From Gemmatimonadaceae bacterium (GTDB lineage Bacteria > Gemmatimonadota > Gemmatimonadetes > Gemmatimonadales > Gemmatimonadaceae): a DNA stretch of 5,735 nt. The notes beneath the pieces were generated by a model that was not told the origin of the DNA, searched no databases, and saw only the letters and a list, made by a program, of their open reading frames with translations. Position numbers and translations under genes: made by a program. Where the stretch lies: contig JACDHQ010000163.1 of the NCBI GenBank assembly GCA_013820975.1, forward strand, positions 1 through 5,735, given 5' to 3'. Below, piece by piece: positions 1-5,735 of the stretch; positions within the stretch are counted from its first letter, which is position 1; each line of letters starts with the position of its first letter.

Positions 1-297
1 GAGCAGCTCACCAGTGAGCGGCTGCCGGTAGGCCCACTCATGCCAGAACCGCCGTTCGCCGGTGGAGGTGTTCTCGTCGTCCGAGAACGCCCGGCGCCAG
101 GGGCTGCCGCGCACAAGGGTGACCGAGTCCTTGCTCGCCGGGCACGGGCCGAGCCTTGCACCGGCGGTGTGCTGCACCGCGTACTTGCCGGCCTCCCAGA
201 CCACTGTCGCACACCCGGTTACAGCAGTCATCGCGACGACCACCACCACCCAGGTGCCCGCGGGGGACAGCCAACTACTGAAGAATGGCTTCGACAC
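1..297 (-). CDS. Small lipoprotein of unknown function, N-terminal part (runs off left edge)
   Basis: The minus-strand frame is open from the left edge to a GTG at 297, giving 99 codons with no stop, so the C-terminus is outside the window. Residues 1-29 look like a lipoprotein signal: a short N-region with one Lys (K3), a hydrophobic stretch at about 15-26 containing five consecutive Val, then a lipobox V26-T27-G28-C29. Cys29 would be the lipidated residue. The mature part is polar and includes the motifs GPCPASKDSVTLVRGSP and RRFWHEWAYR. I do not recognise the family. The start is uncertain: there is no ATG upstream of the hydrophobic core in this frame, and no good ribosome site directly before the GTG. 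The purine-rich AGAGGGAAGGA lies about 45 bases upstream. The in-frame ATG at residue 23 would destroy the signal. The role is probably in the envelope; that is inferred from the signal alone. Confidence 0.62.
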   Translation of the reverse strand, partial: MSKPFFSSWLSPAGTWVVVVVAMTAVTGCATVVWEAGKYAVQHTAGARLGPCPASKDSVTLVRGSPWRRAFSDDENTSTGERRFWHEWAYRQPLTGELL

Positions 298-488
298 GGA
301 TGGATGATGCAGTTGAAACGCGGGAGCGGCAAGGTGGCTACATCCTTCCCTCTCGAGCGAGTGCCGCCACTGATACCGGCGCAATCGGACGTCGCGCGGC
401 GAGGATGCCTGGACGATGCGGACGAGAGCAGCGGTGACCGCGGGGTGCGGCAGCCCGCATCTACAGCGGCCTTGCTGATGGTTCGCCA

Positions 489-578
489 CTAGTGTGGGAG
501 GCGTCGCTCGAGCCACCCCAGCACCACGCGCAGCGTGTCGTCCGCGCCGGTGTCGTTGAGCAGCTCTGGTGCGTCATG
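489..578 (-). pseudogene. Coding-like C-terminal tail, unknown origin
   Basis: Directly after the HipA remnant, in a different minus-strand frame, 29 codons read HDAPELLNDTGADDTLRVVL followed by GWLERRLPH and a TAG at 489-491. The acidic-then-amphipathic pattern, ending in a helix-like LGWLERRL, looks like the natural C-terminus of a protein. It has no start of its own and is offset from the HipA frame. It does not look like the usual HipA C-terminus to me. It may be the tail of an unrelated gene joined by a deletion, or simply chance. It may also be the HipA variant's own end reached by a second frameshift near 577-600. Confidence 0.25.
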
Positions 579-916
579 GCCCACTGCCCCCGTCCGCCCA
601 CGTCGTGTCGAACGCGGGGGCGAGCTTCCACTTCCCATCGTGAGCCATCAGGAACGCCAGGTTCTTGACGTGGTCATCCTGGTTTCGCGTCACGATGTTG
701 AACACCATTCGTCGGAACGCCTGATCCACTGATGGCTGAGTCATGCCCAGCAGACGAATCGTGCGGAAGTAGTCCTCGTAGGACAGCGCTTGCCGAACGT
801 TGTAGTGAGTGTGCGTCAGGCCGCCGAGACTATGCATGTGCAGTCGAGCGGCGCCATCTCGATCGAAGCGGCGCGTCATGCAAGTGCGCAAAGTCCCGCT
901 CCCGCAGCAGGGCAGC
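574..916 (-). pseudogene. HipA-family serine/threonine kinase toxin, frameshifted and truncated
   Basis: The frame ending at 574 encodes about 100 residues of a HipA-type kinase core. It contains MTRRFDRDG near the start, then SYEDYFRTIRLLG, then RMVFNIVTRNQDDHVKN, which carries the family's catalytic N-x-x-D-H-x-K-N pattern, and finally WKLAPAFDTTW, matching the metal-binding Asp region (usually LAPAYD). Immediately upstream, in another frame, 881-916 reads LLRERDFAHL. HipA proteins usually have an AHFMTRRFDR-like junction here. Deleting one base at about 881 (minus-strand TTGCATG to TTCATG) would restore AHFMTRRFDR. The remaining N-terminal part, normally some 200 or more residues, is absent. 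The protein also stops right after FDTTW, without the C-terminal helices. HipA proteins phosphorylate targets such as aminoacyl-tRNA synthetases and are normally paired with a DNA-binding HipB antitoxin; no hipB is visible here. It is most likely a dead remnant. Confidence 0.8.
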
Positions 917-1558
917 CTTTCCGACCAGCATTGTGTCAGTTACGACACGGTACGTGTCGGTGCCGCCTGACCGAACCTCGCTCGTCTCGAGCTGATTGCG
1001 TCGCAGCACGACTTTATCAGCGGGCCCGGTCCACGGCGGACCGGGCCCTCTGCGTTGGGCTACGTCCCGAACGCGGCGACAGTCCGCGCATCGCACGCAT
1101 GTGAGGGGCACGATCGACCCTCGCGCCGACGAACGGCGAATGCCCAGGGTGAAGCTCTGCCACGATGATGCCGATGCACGAAGCGCCCCTGTTGAAGCGC
1201 TGCAGCGCGCTCATCTACCGGTGCACACTGTCGACGTTGTCCCGCAGTTCACAACTCCCATCAAGCGTCCCCGTGCGGTGCGCGTTCGGAACGGCTCTTG
1301 CGGCATGAACGGTACACCAAGCGGCACGTGAGCCCGTCGAACGTCTTCGGGCGGAGACATTCGAAGGCGCGTTGAGAGCGCCGAGGTCAGCGGCTCGCGC
1401 GTCGAACGGCGACCAGCCGCGAGGTGACGTCGCACAGCACGAACAACCGTGGCGGCGTGCAGCGTGATGGGCACGTAACGAGGCGGCATCGACGTGGCGG
1501 ACTGCGCCGGCGACGGCGCGGGACGCTTGCTGCAACGACCCGCAACCCGGAGGATGCA
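917..1558. other. Gene-poor stretch of about 640 bases
   Basis: No frame here shows a recognisable domain, a plausible ribosome site and sensible composition together. The long open frames on both strands are Arg- and Ala-rich, as expected from random GC-rich DNA. Two items stand out. First, minus-strand 920-1015 reads LETSEVRSGGTDTYRVVTDT, which looks like real protein sequence and is in frame with the upstream part of the HipA remnant. Second, a perfect inverted repeat lies at 1022-1048. The last 100 or so bases should contain the promoter and leader of the gene at 1559, but I could not pick out a convincing -35/-10 pair. Confidence 0.5.
1022..1048. terminator. Perfect 11-bp inverted repeat, possible terminator hairpin
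   Basis: GGGCCCGGTCC at 1022-1032 pairs exactly with GGACCGGGCCC at 1038-1048 across the 5-base loop ACGGC. The stem is almost all G-C and would be very stable in RNA from either strand. A T-tract is lacking on both sides: TCTGCGTT follows on plus, and GCTGATAAAG on minus. It is therefore at best a weak intrinsic terminator. It could instead be a processing hairpin, a protein-binding palindrome or the scar of a lost element. It belongs to no intact gene. Confidence 0.4.
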
Positions 1559-2110
1559 ATGGCACATCTCGATATCCAGGAGAAGAAAGGGGGTGGCTGG
1601 CTGTGGTGGCTGCTAGGCCTCGTTGCCCTCGCCCTGCTCGCGTGGTGGCTGCTGACCCGCGACAACGACGCCGACGTGGATACGGTTGGCCTCGGGACGA
1701 CCCCAGCCGTCGTCGCGACCGACCCGATGGCAACACCAGATGCCGGCGTGATAACCGACTTCAACGTGCTGATGCGCGAGACCGATGCGAACGCACTCAT
1801 GGGGCGCCGCGTGGCGCTGACCAACGTGCCGGTGTCGAACGCCGTGAGCGACAAGGGATTCTGGATCGGACAGGGAACAGGCGTGGGGCAGGGCATCTTC
1901 GCCGTCCGGACGAATCAGATGCAGTCCAACACCGCAGCCGACGGAGCGGTTACCGCCGGCAAGAACGTCAACGTATGGGGAGTCGTCACCGCCATGCCGA
2001 CGAACCTGAGCTCCCAGACGGCAACCTGGAACCTGCAGGCTACCGACACGCAGGCACTCGCGGCCCATCGCCATTACATCCACGTGGATTCGGTCCGCAT
2101 CACAAACTGA
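1559..2110 (+). CDS. Membrane-anchored protein with OB-like C-terminal domain
   Basis: This 183-residue protein starts at ATG 1559, preceded by GGAGG at 1549-1553 with five bases between, a good ribosome site. An upstream in-frame ATG at 1424 would only add an Arg-rich junk leader. Residues 1-13 are short and polar (IQEKKGGG). Residues 14-32 form one Trp/Leu-rich membrane segment (WLWWLLGLVALALLAWWLLT). Next comes an Asp-rich, then Ala/Pro-rich linker at about 34-65. Residues 80-182 look like a compact beta domain: GRRVALTNVPVSNAV, then GFWIGQG, then GKNVNVWGVV, ending YIHVDSVRI. This strand pattern and the FWIG motif resemble small OB-fold domains, but no catalytic residues are evident. The folded domain is probably outside the cytoplasm. 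The downstream PRC/DUF2382 gene lies 67 bp away on the same strand, which suggests a shared stress role. Function is unknown; the fold call is inference. Confidence 0.85.
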   Translation: MAHLDIQEKKGGGWLWWLLGLVALALLAWWLLTRDNDADVDTVGLGTTPAVVATDPMATPDAGVITDFNVLMRETDANALMGRRVALTNVPVSNAVSDKGFWIGQGTGVGQGIFAVRTNQMQSNTAADGAVTAGKNVNVWGVVTAMPTNLSSQTATWNLQATDTQALAAHRHYIHVDSVRITN

Positions 2111-2165
2111 CCGCGTATCCAGTTGACCACTCGAACCACGAGCAACCCTATCGATCACACGAAAC

Positions 2166-2171
2166 AGGAGG
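2166..2171 (+). promoter_or_regulatory. Strong Shine-Dalgarno AGGAGG for the PRC/DUF2382 gene
   Basis: AGGAGG lies six bases before ATG 2178. It is a full consensus site, and it fixes the start of the downstream gene. Confidence 0.85.
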
Positions 2172-2177
2172 TGTCTG

Positions 2178-3035
2178 ATGGCTGACCGAATGCACCACGA
2201 CAACGATCCCGTGCATCGCACCGGAACCGCAACGCGGCTCGCACGGCTGGATGAGCTGGACAACTACGAGATCGCCGACGGCGAGCCCGATATCCGCGGG
2301 TGGGAAGTCAAGACGTCGGACGGTGTGACCCTCGGCAAGGTCGACAGCCTCATCGCCGATTCGAGCGCGATGGAGGTGCGCTACATCGAGATGAAGGCGA
2401 AGGGCGACGTGCTGGGCACGTCCTCGAGCGAACATGTCCTGCTTCCCATCGGGACGGCACGCCTCGACGACGACAGCGACACCGTGTACGTCGACCGGCT
2501 GCCGGCCGGGGGACTGAAGGGTGCACCACGCTTCGGGCGCACGGCGCTCACGACGGAGCACGACCGGCAACTTCGTGACTACTACTTCGGCCGCGACAAG
2601 GCGTACGACCGCAGCGAGCACCAGCGCTTCTTCGGAAACCGCCGCAAGGGGCGTGACGACCAGAAGTACCTTACCCTTTCCGAGGAGCGCCTCGCCGTCG
2701 GCAAGCGCGACGTGAAGAAGGGGGAGGTGGAGGTGCGAAAGACCGTGGACACGCGTCACGTCGCGAAGGACGTGCCGACCACGCGTGAGCAGGTCCATGT
2801 GGAGCGTCGGCCCGCGACACCCGGCATGTCCGCCAACCCGCAGATCAGCGAAGATGAGATCCGCGTGCCCGTGATGGGCGAGGAAGTCGTCGTCGAGAAG
2901 CGCACGGTCCCGATGGAGGAGATCGTCATCTCGAAGGAGCAGGTGGCCGGCACGAAGCGTGTCGAAGCCGACTTGCGGCGTGAGCACGTCGACGTCGACC
3001 GAAAGGGTGACGTCGGCCGCGATTCGCGACGCTGA
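2178..3035 (+). CDS. PRC-barrel and DUF2382 (YsnF/AvaK-type) stress protein
   Basis: This 285-residue, highly charged, soluble protein has no signal peptide or membrane segment. About residues 36-108 form a PRC-barrel: DIRGWEVKTSDGVTLGKVDS, then MEVRYIEMK, then HVLLPIGTARLDD and VYVDRL. A linker rich in Arg, Tyr and Phe (about 115-162) follows. About residues 165-275 match DUF2382: LTLSEERLAVGKRDVKKGEV, then TTREQVHVERRP, then EIRVPVMGEEVVVEKR, then EIVISKEQV and LRREHVDVD. These are the alternating-charge beta repeats typical of the family. Proteins with this PRC plus DUF2382 arrangement are linked to general stress responses in many bacteria, but their biochemical activity is not established. 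The gene has a consensus ribosome site and probably shares a transcript with the anchored protein 67 bp upstream. A strong hairpin closes it at 3072-3101. Confidence 0.93.
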   Translation: MADRMHHDNDPVHRTGTATRLARLDELDNYEIADGEPDIRGWEVKTSDGVTLGKVDSLIADSSAMEVRYIEMKAKGDVLGTSSSEHVLLPIGTARLDDDSDTVYVDRLPAGGLKGAPRFGRTALTTEHDRQLRDYYFGRDKAYDRSEHQRFFGNRRKGRDDQKYLTLSEERLAVGKRDVKKGEVEVRKTVDTRHVAKDVPTTREQVHVERRPATPGMSANPQISEDEIRVPVMGEEVVVEKRTVPMEEIVISKEQVAGTKRVEADLRREHVDVDRKGDVGRDSRR

Positions 3036-3071
3036 TCCGCGCTGGGGGGCGCGGTAGTAGCGGCAGTACAT

Positions 3072-3101
3072 GAGGGGCTCCGGCGCAGGCCGGGGCCCCT
3101 C
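3072..3101. terminator. Bidirectional terminator hairpin between convergent genes
   Basis: GAGGGGC-TCCGGC (3072-3084) pairs with GCCGG-GGCCCCTC (3089-3101) around the loop GCAG. The stem is about 13 bp with a single G-T pair at 3079/3094. It lies 36 bases after the stop of the plus-strand PRC/DUF2382 gene and 11 bases beyond the stop of the minus-strand csp gene, so it can serve both. T-tracts are poor (GTGCGTTTGCG on plus), as often seen in high-GC genomes. Confidence 0.75.
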
Positions 3102-3112
3102 GTGCGTTTGCG

Positions 3113-3481
3113 TTACGCGGCCATCTTCCGGCACTCCTGCTCACACTTGCGGCACGCTTCGGCGCAGATGCGGCAGTGGTCATGGTGCGCCGCGTGCTTT
3201 TCGCATTCCTCCGCGCATCGCGCGCACGCCTCGGCGCACAGCCGGCAGAAGTCCTTTGCGAGCGGCCCCCCGTGTGACATGACCCGCAGCGCCGCCGCGC
3301 ACGCCTCGGCGCAGTCGCGGTCGAGGCGGATGCAGCGCACCATCGCCTTCACGTTGTCCTCGTCGAGGCAGGCGTCGCTGCACATCTCGCATGCGACGAG
3401 GCACTCGACGCAGGCCTCGATGCAGGCGTGGTACTCGCGGCTGGTGCCGCGGAGATATCGCTCGAGCTCGATGGCGGCCAT
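3113..3481 (-). CDS. Cys-rich four-helix-bundle copper storage protein (Csp, DUF326)
   Basis: This 122-residue protein has 19 Cys, at 20, 24, 27, 31, 34, 38, 50, 57, 61, 79, 82, 86, 89, 93, 103, 106, 110, 113 and 117. Most are spaced three or four apart, so they face one side of amphipathic helices. The pattern EYHACIEACVECLVACEMCS, then RCIRLDRDCAEAC, CRLCAEACARCAEEC and HCRICAEACRKCEQEC is characteristic of the Csp family, whose Cys-lined bundles hold many Cu(I) ions. There is no signal peptide, so a cytosolic (Csp3-like) form is likely. Six His are present, including HHDH at 99-102 near the last helix. ATG 3481 is chosen because AAGGAG lies six bases upstream. An in-frame ATG at 3514 would add 11 residues and place the ribosome site inside the gene. 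The gene converges on the PRC/DUF2382 gene and diverges from the hydrolase. No copper regulator is adjacent. Confidence 0.93.
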   Translation of the reverse strand: MAAIELERYLRGTSREYHACIEACVECLVACEMCSDACLDEDNVKAMVRCIRLDRDCAEACAAALRVMSHGGPLAKDFCRLCAEACARCAEECEKHAAHHDHCRICAEACRKCEQECRKMAA

Positions 3482-3486
3482 GTTGA

Positions 3487-3493
3487 TCTCCTT
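3487..3493 (-). promoter_or_regulatory. Ribosome-binding site deciding the csp start
   Basis: On the minus strand, AAGGAGA ends just upstream of ATCAAC-ATG; the AGGAG core is six bases before ATG 3481. It selects this start over the upstream in-frame ATG at 3514, which has no comparable site. Confidence 0.8.
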
Positions 3494-3661
3494 GAGGTGG
3501 TCCTCTGGGTGCACGCGCCGGGCGCCCCGCCGTGTGTCGTGTAGTGGACTCAGACGGTTTTTTCGGGGTTCGCCGGATCCGTGCCATCAGGGGAGGCCGA
3601 ACCGGGCGCGAGGGCTACATTCACCCCCTCCGCTTTTCACGCGACGGGGCGATGTTGTGGC

Positions 3662-4615
3662 ATGCGCGAACAACGTCGAGTGTTCATCCCCGGCTGCTCA
3701 TCCGTGGCGTCGGCGATCCTCCTGACGCTCCTGGCCTCGGTGCCGGCTCCCGGGCAGTCGCCGCCGCCGCCCCCCGCCGTATCACAGAACCCGTCGCCGA
3801 TGGTCGAGGAGACGCGGGCACACGAGCGGCTGGCACCCAGGCCGCTCGGCGGCACCCTGGCCGTGTTCGACGGACCCGGCGGCCGGCCGGTCGAGATGTG
3901 GATTCCCGCGACCCGGGAGGAAGGCCGGCTCGGCGTCGTCGTCCACTTCCATGGCGCGGCGTGGCTTCCGCAGCAGGCGGTTGCCGGCCTTGCGCCGCCG
4001 ACGGTGGCAGCCGTGGTCAACCTCGGCGCCGGCAGCGGCGTGTACGACCGCACCTACTCCGACCCCGCGGCGTTCGATGCGCTCCTGCGCGGCATCGCCG
4101 ACGCTGTCGCGGACGTTCACCCGGGTGCCGCCATCGAGCGCGTGATGGTGGCCGGCTTCAGCGCGGGGCACGGCGCGATCCGCGCGATCCTGCGCGAGCC
4201 ACGCCACTTCGCGCGGGTCGATGACGTGCTGCTCCTCGACGGCATGCACACGTCGTACATCCCCGAGCGCACGGTGCTCGCACTCGGAGGCGCGCTCGAT
4301 TCGACCAAGCTCGTCGCGCTGACGCGCTTCGCGGAGGCGGCGGCGCGCGGCGAAAAAGGGATGCTGGTGACGCACTCGGAAATCTTCCCCGGCACCTTCG
4401 CCAGCACCACCGAGACTGCGGACCATGTCCTGCGCGCGCTCGGACGCCGCCGGACGCCGGTGCTGAAATGGGGCCCTCGTGGGATGCAGCAGCTGAGCGA
4501 AGTCGCCGCAGGGAATTTCCTGCTGCTCGGGTTTGCGGGGAACACGGCGCCCGACCACATCGATCACCTGCATGCCATGCCCGAGCTGCTCAAGAGGCTC
4601 CCCGCAGGGCGGTAG
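3662..4615 (+). CDS. Secreted alpha/beta hydrolase, probable serine esterase type
   Basis: The protein has 317 residues from ATG 3662. The N-terminus reads as an export signal: basic REQRR, hydrophobic core VASAILLTLLAS (15-26), then a VPA-like cleavage site near 27-29. A Pro-rich linker (PPPPP, 34-38) follows. The catalytic body shows VVVHFHGAAW (92-101) with the HG oxyanion motif, GFSAG (165-169) with nucleophile Ser167, and LLLDG with Asp193 as a candidate acid. DHIDHLHAM near the end offers His299, His302 or His304 as the base. These fit the alpha/beta-hydrolase fold; the substrate cannot be told. An in-frame ATG at 3581 would put 27 non-signal residues ahead of the signal and is disfavoured. 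The ribosome site before 3662 is weak, so the exact start is moderately sure. The gene diverges from csp across 180 bp. Confidence 0.85.
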   Translation: MREQRRVFIPGCSSVASAILLTLLASVPAPGQSPPPPPAVSQNPSPMVEETRAHERLAPRPLGGTLAVFDGPGGRPVEMWIPATREEGRLGVVVHFHGAAWLPQQAVAGLAPPTVAAVVNLGAGSGVYDRTYSDPAAFDALLRGIADAVADVHPGAAIERVMVAGFSAGHGAIRAILREPRHFARVDDVLLLDGMHTSYIPERTVLALGGALDSTKLVALTRFAEAAARGEKGMLVTHSEIFPGTFASTTETADHVLRALGRRRTPVLKWGPRGMQQLSEVAAGNFLLLGFAGNTAPDHIDHLHAMPELLKRLPAGR

Positions 4616-4719
4616 CCGATGACGACAAGGCACGGCAGGCGTGGTCTGGCCACGATCCTTAGCGGCAAGGCGGAGCCCGTAGCGCGTCTGCTGCACCGGG
4701 TCTTGCATGACGCCGTTGC

Positions 4720-5735
4720 ATGAGCCCGATGAACCGCAAGGGGCAGCAGGTGGACGGCCGGAGGGAGCCCGCGCATGAGCCCGTGGGTGCCAGACGGCGC
4801 CGGCGCGGCCGACAGCGGCCCCGCCGACGGTCGGCCAACGCGCAGGCGGGGGCCCGGGCGCGACTGCGCGGGTTTCGGCAGGCGACCATCATTGCGGTCG
4901 CGATGACGGGCCTGCTCCTGATGCTGCTTGCCCCGGCGGAAGCGGGCCTCGGCGAAGCGGGCGCGCAGGAATTGCCCGACACCGTGTCGATCATCCGAGA
5001 CATAGCGGTGGATTCGCTGCAGGCCAGCGACTCGCTGACCACCGGCGCGGACACCGCGAGCATTCGCGCTGACACGCTGGTACGCGCTGCGGGAGCGGAG
5101 GCACGCCGCACGATACGCGGGCTCTGGTACAGCTTCCTCGGCGCATTGCCGAAGTTCCTGGTGGCAATCGGCACACTCTTCCTTGCCTGGCTGATCGTTC
5201 GGCTCGTGCGGCCGCTGCTCCAGCGCGTGCTCGGCCACTGGGAGCGCGCGAGTGCTGCCACGGCGATCTTCGGCATCATTGTGTGGCTGCTGGCAGTCGG
5301 CATCGCGGTCAGTGTCCTCGCCGGAGACATCCGCGCCCTCGTCGGCTCGCTCGGCCTCGTGGGCCTCGCCCTCTCATGGGCGCTGCAGACGCCGATCGAG
5401 AGCTTCACGGGATGGCTCATGAACAACTTCCAGGGCTACTACCGCGTCGGGGATCGCGTCGCCGTCGGCGATGCGCTCGGCGACGTGTATCGCATCGACT
5501 TCCTCACGACGACGGTCTGGGAGATCGGCAGCATGGCCCGGCCCGGATTCGTCAACGCCGAACAGCCGACGGGCCGACTCATCACCTTCCCGAACAGCGA
5601 GGTGCTGTCGGGGTCGCTCGTGAACCTCACCCGCGACTTTCCATACGTCTGGGATGAAGTGAGCGTGCAGGTCGCCAACACGTCGGACATCGCATACGCG
5701 GTGTCGGTGCTCGAGGGTGTCGCGATGCAGGTGAT
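4720..5735 (+). CDS. MscS-family mechanosensitive ion channel, 3' end outside window
   Basis: The frame is open from a stop at 4708-4710 to the right edge (338 codons from ATG 4720). An Arg-rich N-terminus (about 14-37, with RRRRRGRQRPRRR) precedes a hydrophobic segment at 55-71 ending APAEA, which could be a first membrane helix or a cleaved signal. A polar, probably periplasmic stretch (about 75-135) follows. Further membrane helices lie at about 138-163 and 181-201. The pore-like helix region GSLGLVGLALSWALQTPIES spans 209-228. Next is the MscS beta domain: GYYRVGDRVAVGDALGDVYR, then LTTTVWEI, then TGRLITFPNSE (about 284-294) and SLVNLTRDF. The channel would open under membrane tension and release solutes on osmotic downshock. 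The start is uncertain: GTG 4750 has AAGGGG six bases before it and may be the true start, while ATG 4720 and 4729 lack a clear site. Confidence 0.9.
   Translation, partial: MSPMNRKGQQVDGRREPAHEPVGARRRRRGRQRPRRRSANAQAGARARLRGFRQATIIAVAMTGLLLMLLAPAEAGLGEAGAQELPDTVSIIRDIAVDSLQASDSLTTGADTASIRADTLVRAAGAEARRTIRGLWYSFLGALPKFLVAIGTLFLAWLIVRLVRPLLQRVLGHWERASAATAIFGIIVWLLAVGIAVSVLAGDIRALVGSLGLVGLALSWALQTPIESFTGWLMNNFQGYYRVGDRVAVGDALGDVYRIDFLTTTVWEIGSMARPGFVNAEQPTGRLITFPNSEVLSGSLVNLTRDFPYVWDEVSVQVANTSDIAYAVSVLEGVAMQV

Noticed and set aside
334..345. GTGGCTACATCC, similar to GGCTACATTC at 3613-3622
   Set aside because: The shared 8-9 bases are not followed by a gene on the same strand at 334, so a common promoter motif is not supported.
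1215..1896. Long minus-strand open frames opposite the anchored protein
   Set aside because: They are Arg/Ser/Ala-rich shadows of the plus-strand gene, without a ribosome site or domain. A short LFVLCDVTSRLVAV run in one of them faintly recalls integrase cores, but nothing around it does.
2123..2147. TTGACC resembling a -35 box between the anchored protein and the PRC/DUF2382 gene
   Set aside because: No reasonable -10 hexamer follows at 16-18 bases, so a separate promoter is not supported.
2148..3134. A 328-codon minus-strand frame antisense to the PRC/DUF2382 gene
   Set aside because: The plus-strand reading has two recognised domains and a consensus ribosome site. The antisense frame is Val/Asp/His/Leu-rich and reflects the codon pattern of the real gene.
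4640..4654. Small hairpin CGTGG-N5-CCACG after the hydrolase
   Set aside because: The 5-bp stem with no T-tract is too weak to call a terminator in GC-rich DNA.
3782..4708. A 308-codon minus-strand frame antisense to the hydrolase
   Set aside because: The plus strand carries an export signal, HG and GFSAG motifs. The antisense frame is low-complexity and Arg/His-rich, with no motif.

Overview
This is a GC-rich bacterial window of tightly spaced genes on both strands. Protein style points to a soil or sediment bacterium: a PRC-barrel/DUF2382 stress protein, a Cys-rich Csp copper store, an MscS channel with an Arg-rich N-terminus, and a secreted hydrolase with a Pro-rich linker. Gemmatimonadota or a similar high-GC phylum would fit, but no marker gene is present, so the assignment is a guess.

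Layout. Positions 1-297 (minus) hold the N-terminal part of a small lipoprotein that starts at GTG and runs off the left edge. Positions 489-916 (minus) are gene debris: the kinase core of a HipA-family toxin with a probable one-base frameshift near 881 and both ends lost, followed by a short coding-like tail in another frame. Positions 917-1558 contain no convincing gene, apart from a coding-like stretch at about 920-1015 and a perfect 11-bp inverted repeat at 1022-1048.

The ordered part begins at 1559. A membrane-anchored protein with an OB-like C-terminal domain (1559-2110) is followed 67 bp later by a PRC-barrel/DUF2382 protein (2178-3035). The second gene converges on a Csp-type copper-storage gene (3113-3481, minus), and a strong hairpin at 3072-3101 sits between them. 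A 180-bp divergent intergenic region separates csp from a secreted alpha/beta hydrolase (3662-4615, plus). After about 100 bp an MscS-family mechanosensitive channel begins (about 4720, plus) and runs off the right edge.

Taken together, 1559-5735 reads as an envelope and stress-response neighbourhood: osmotic protection (MscS), general stress (PRC/DUF2382 and its membrane-anchored neighbour), metal buffering (Csp) and an exported hydrolase. Co-regulation is inferred from adjacency only; no shared operator was seen. I found no CRISPR array, tRNA, rRNA or intact mobile element. The least explained items are the anchored OB-like protein paired with PRC/DUF2382 and the debris at 489-1050.
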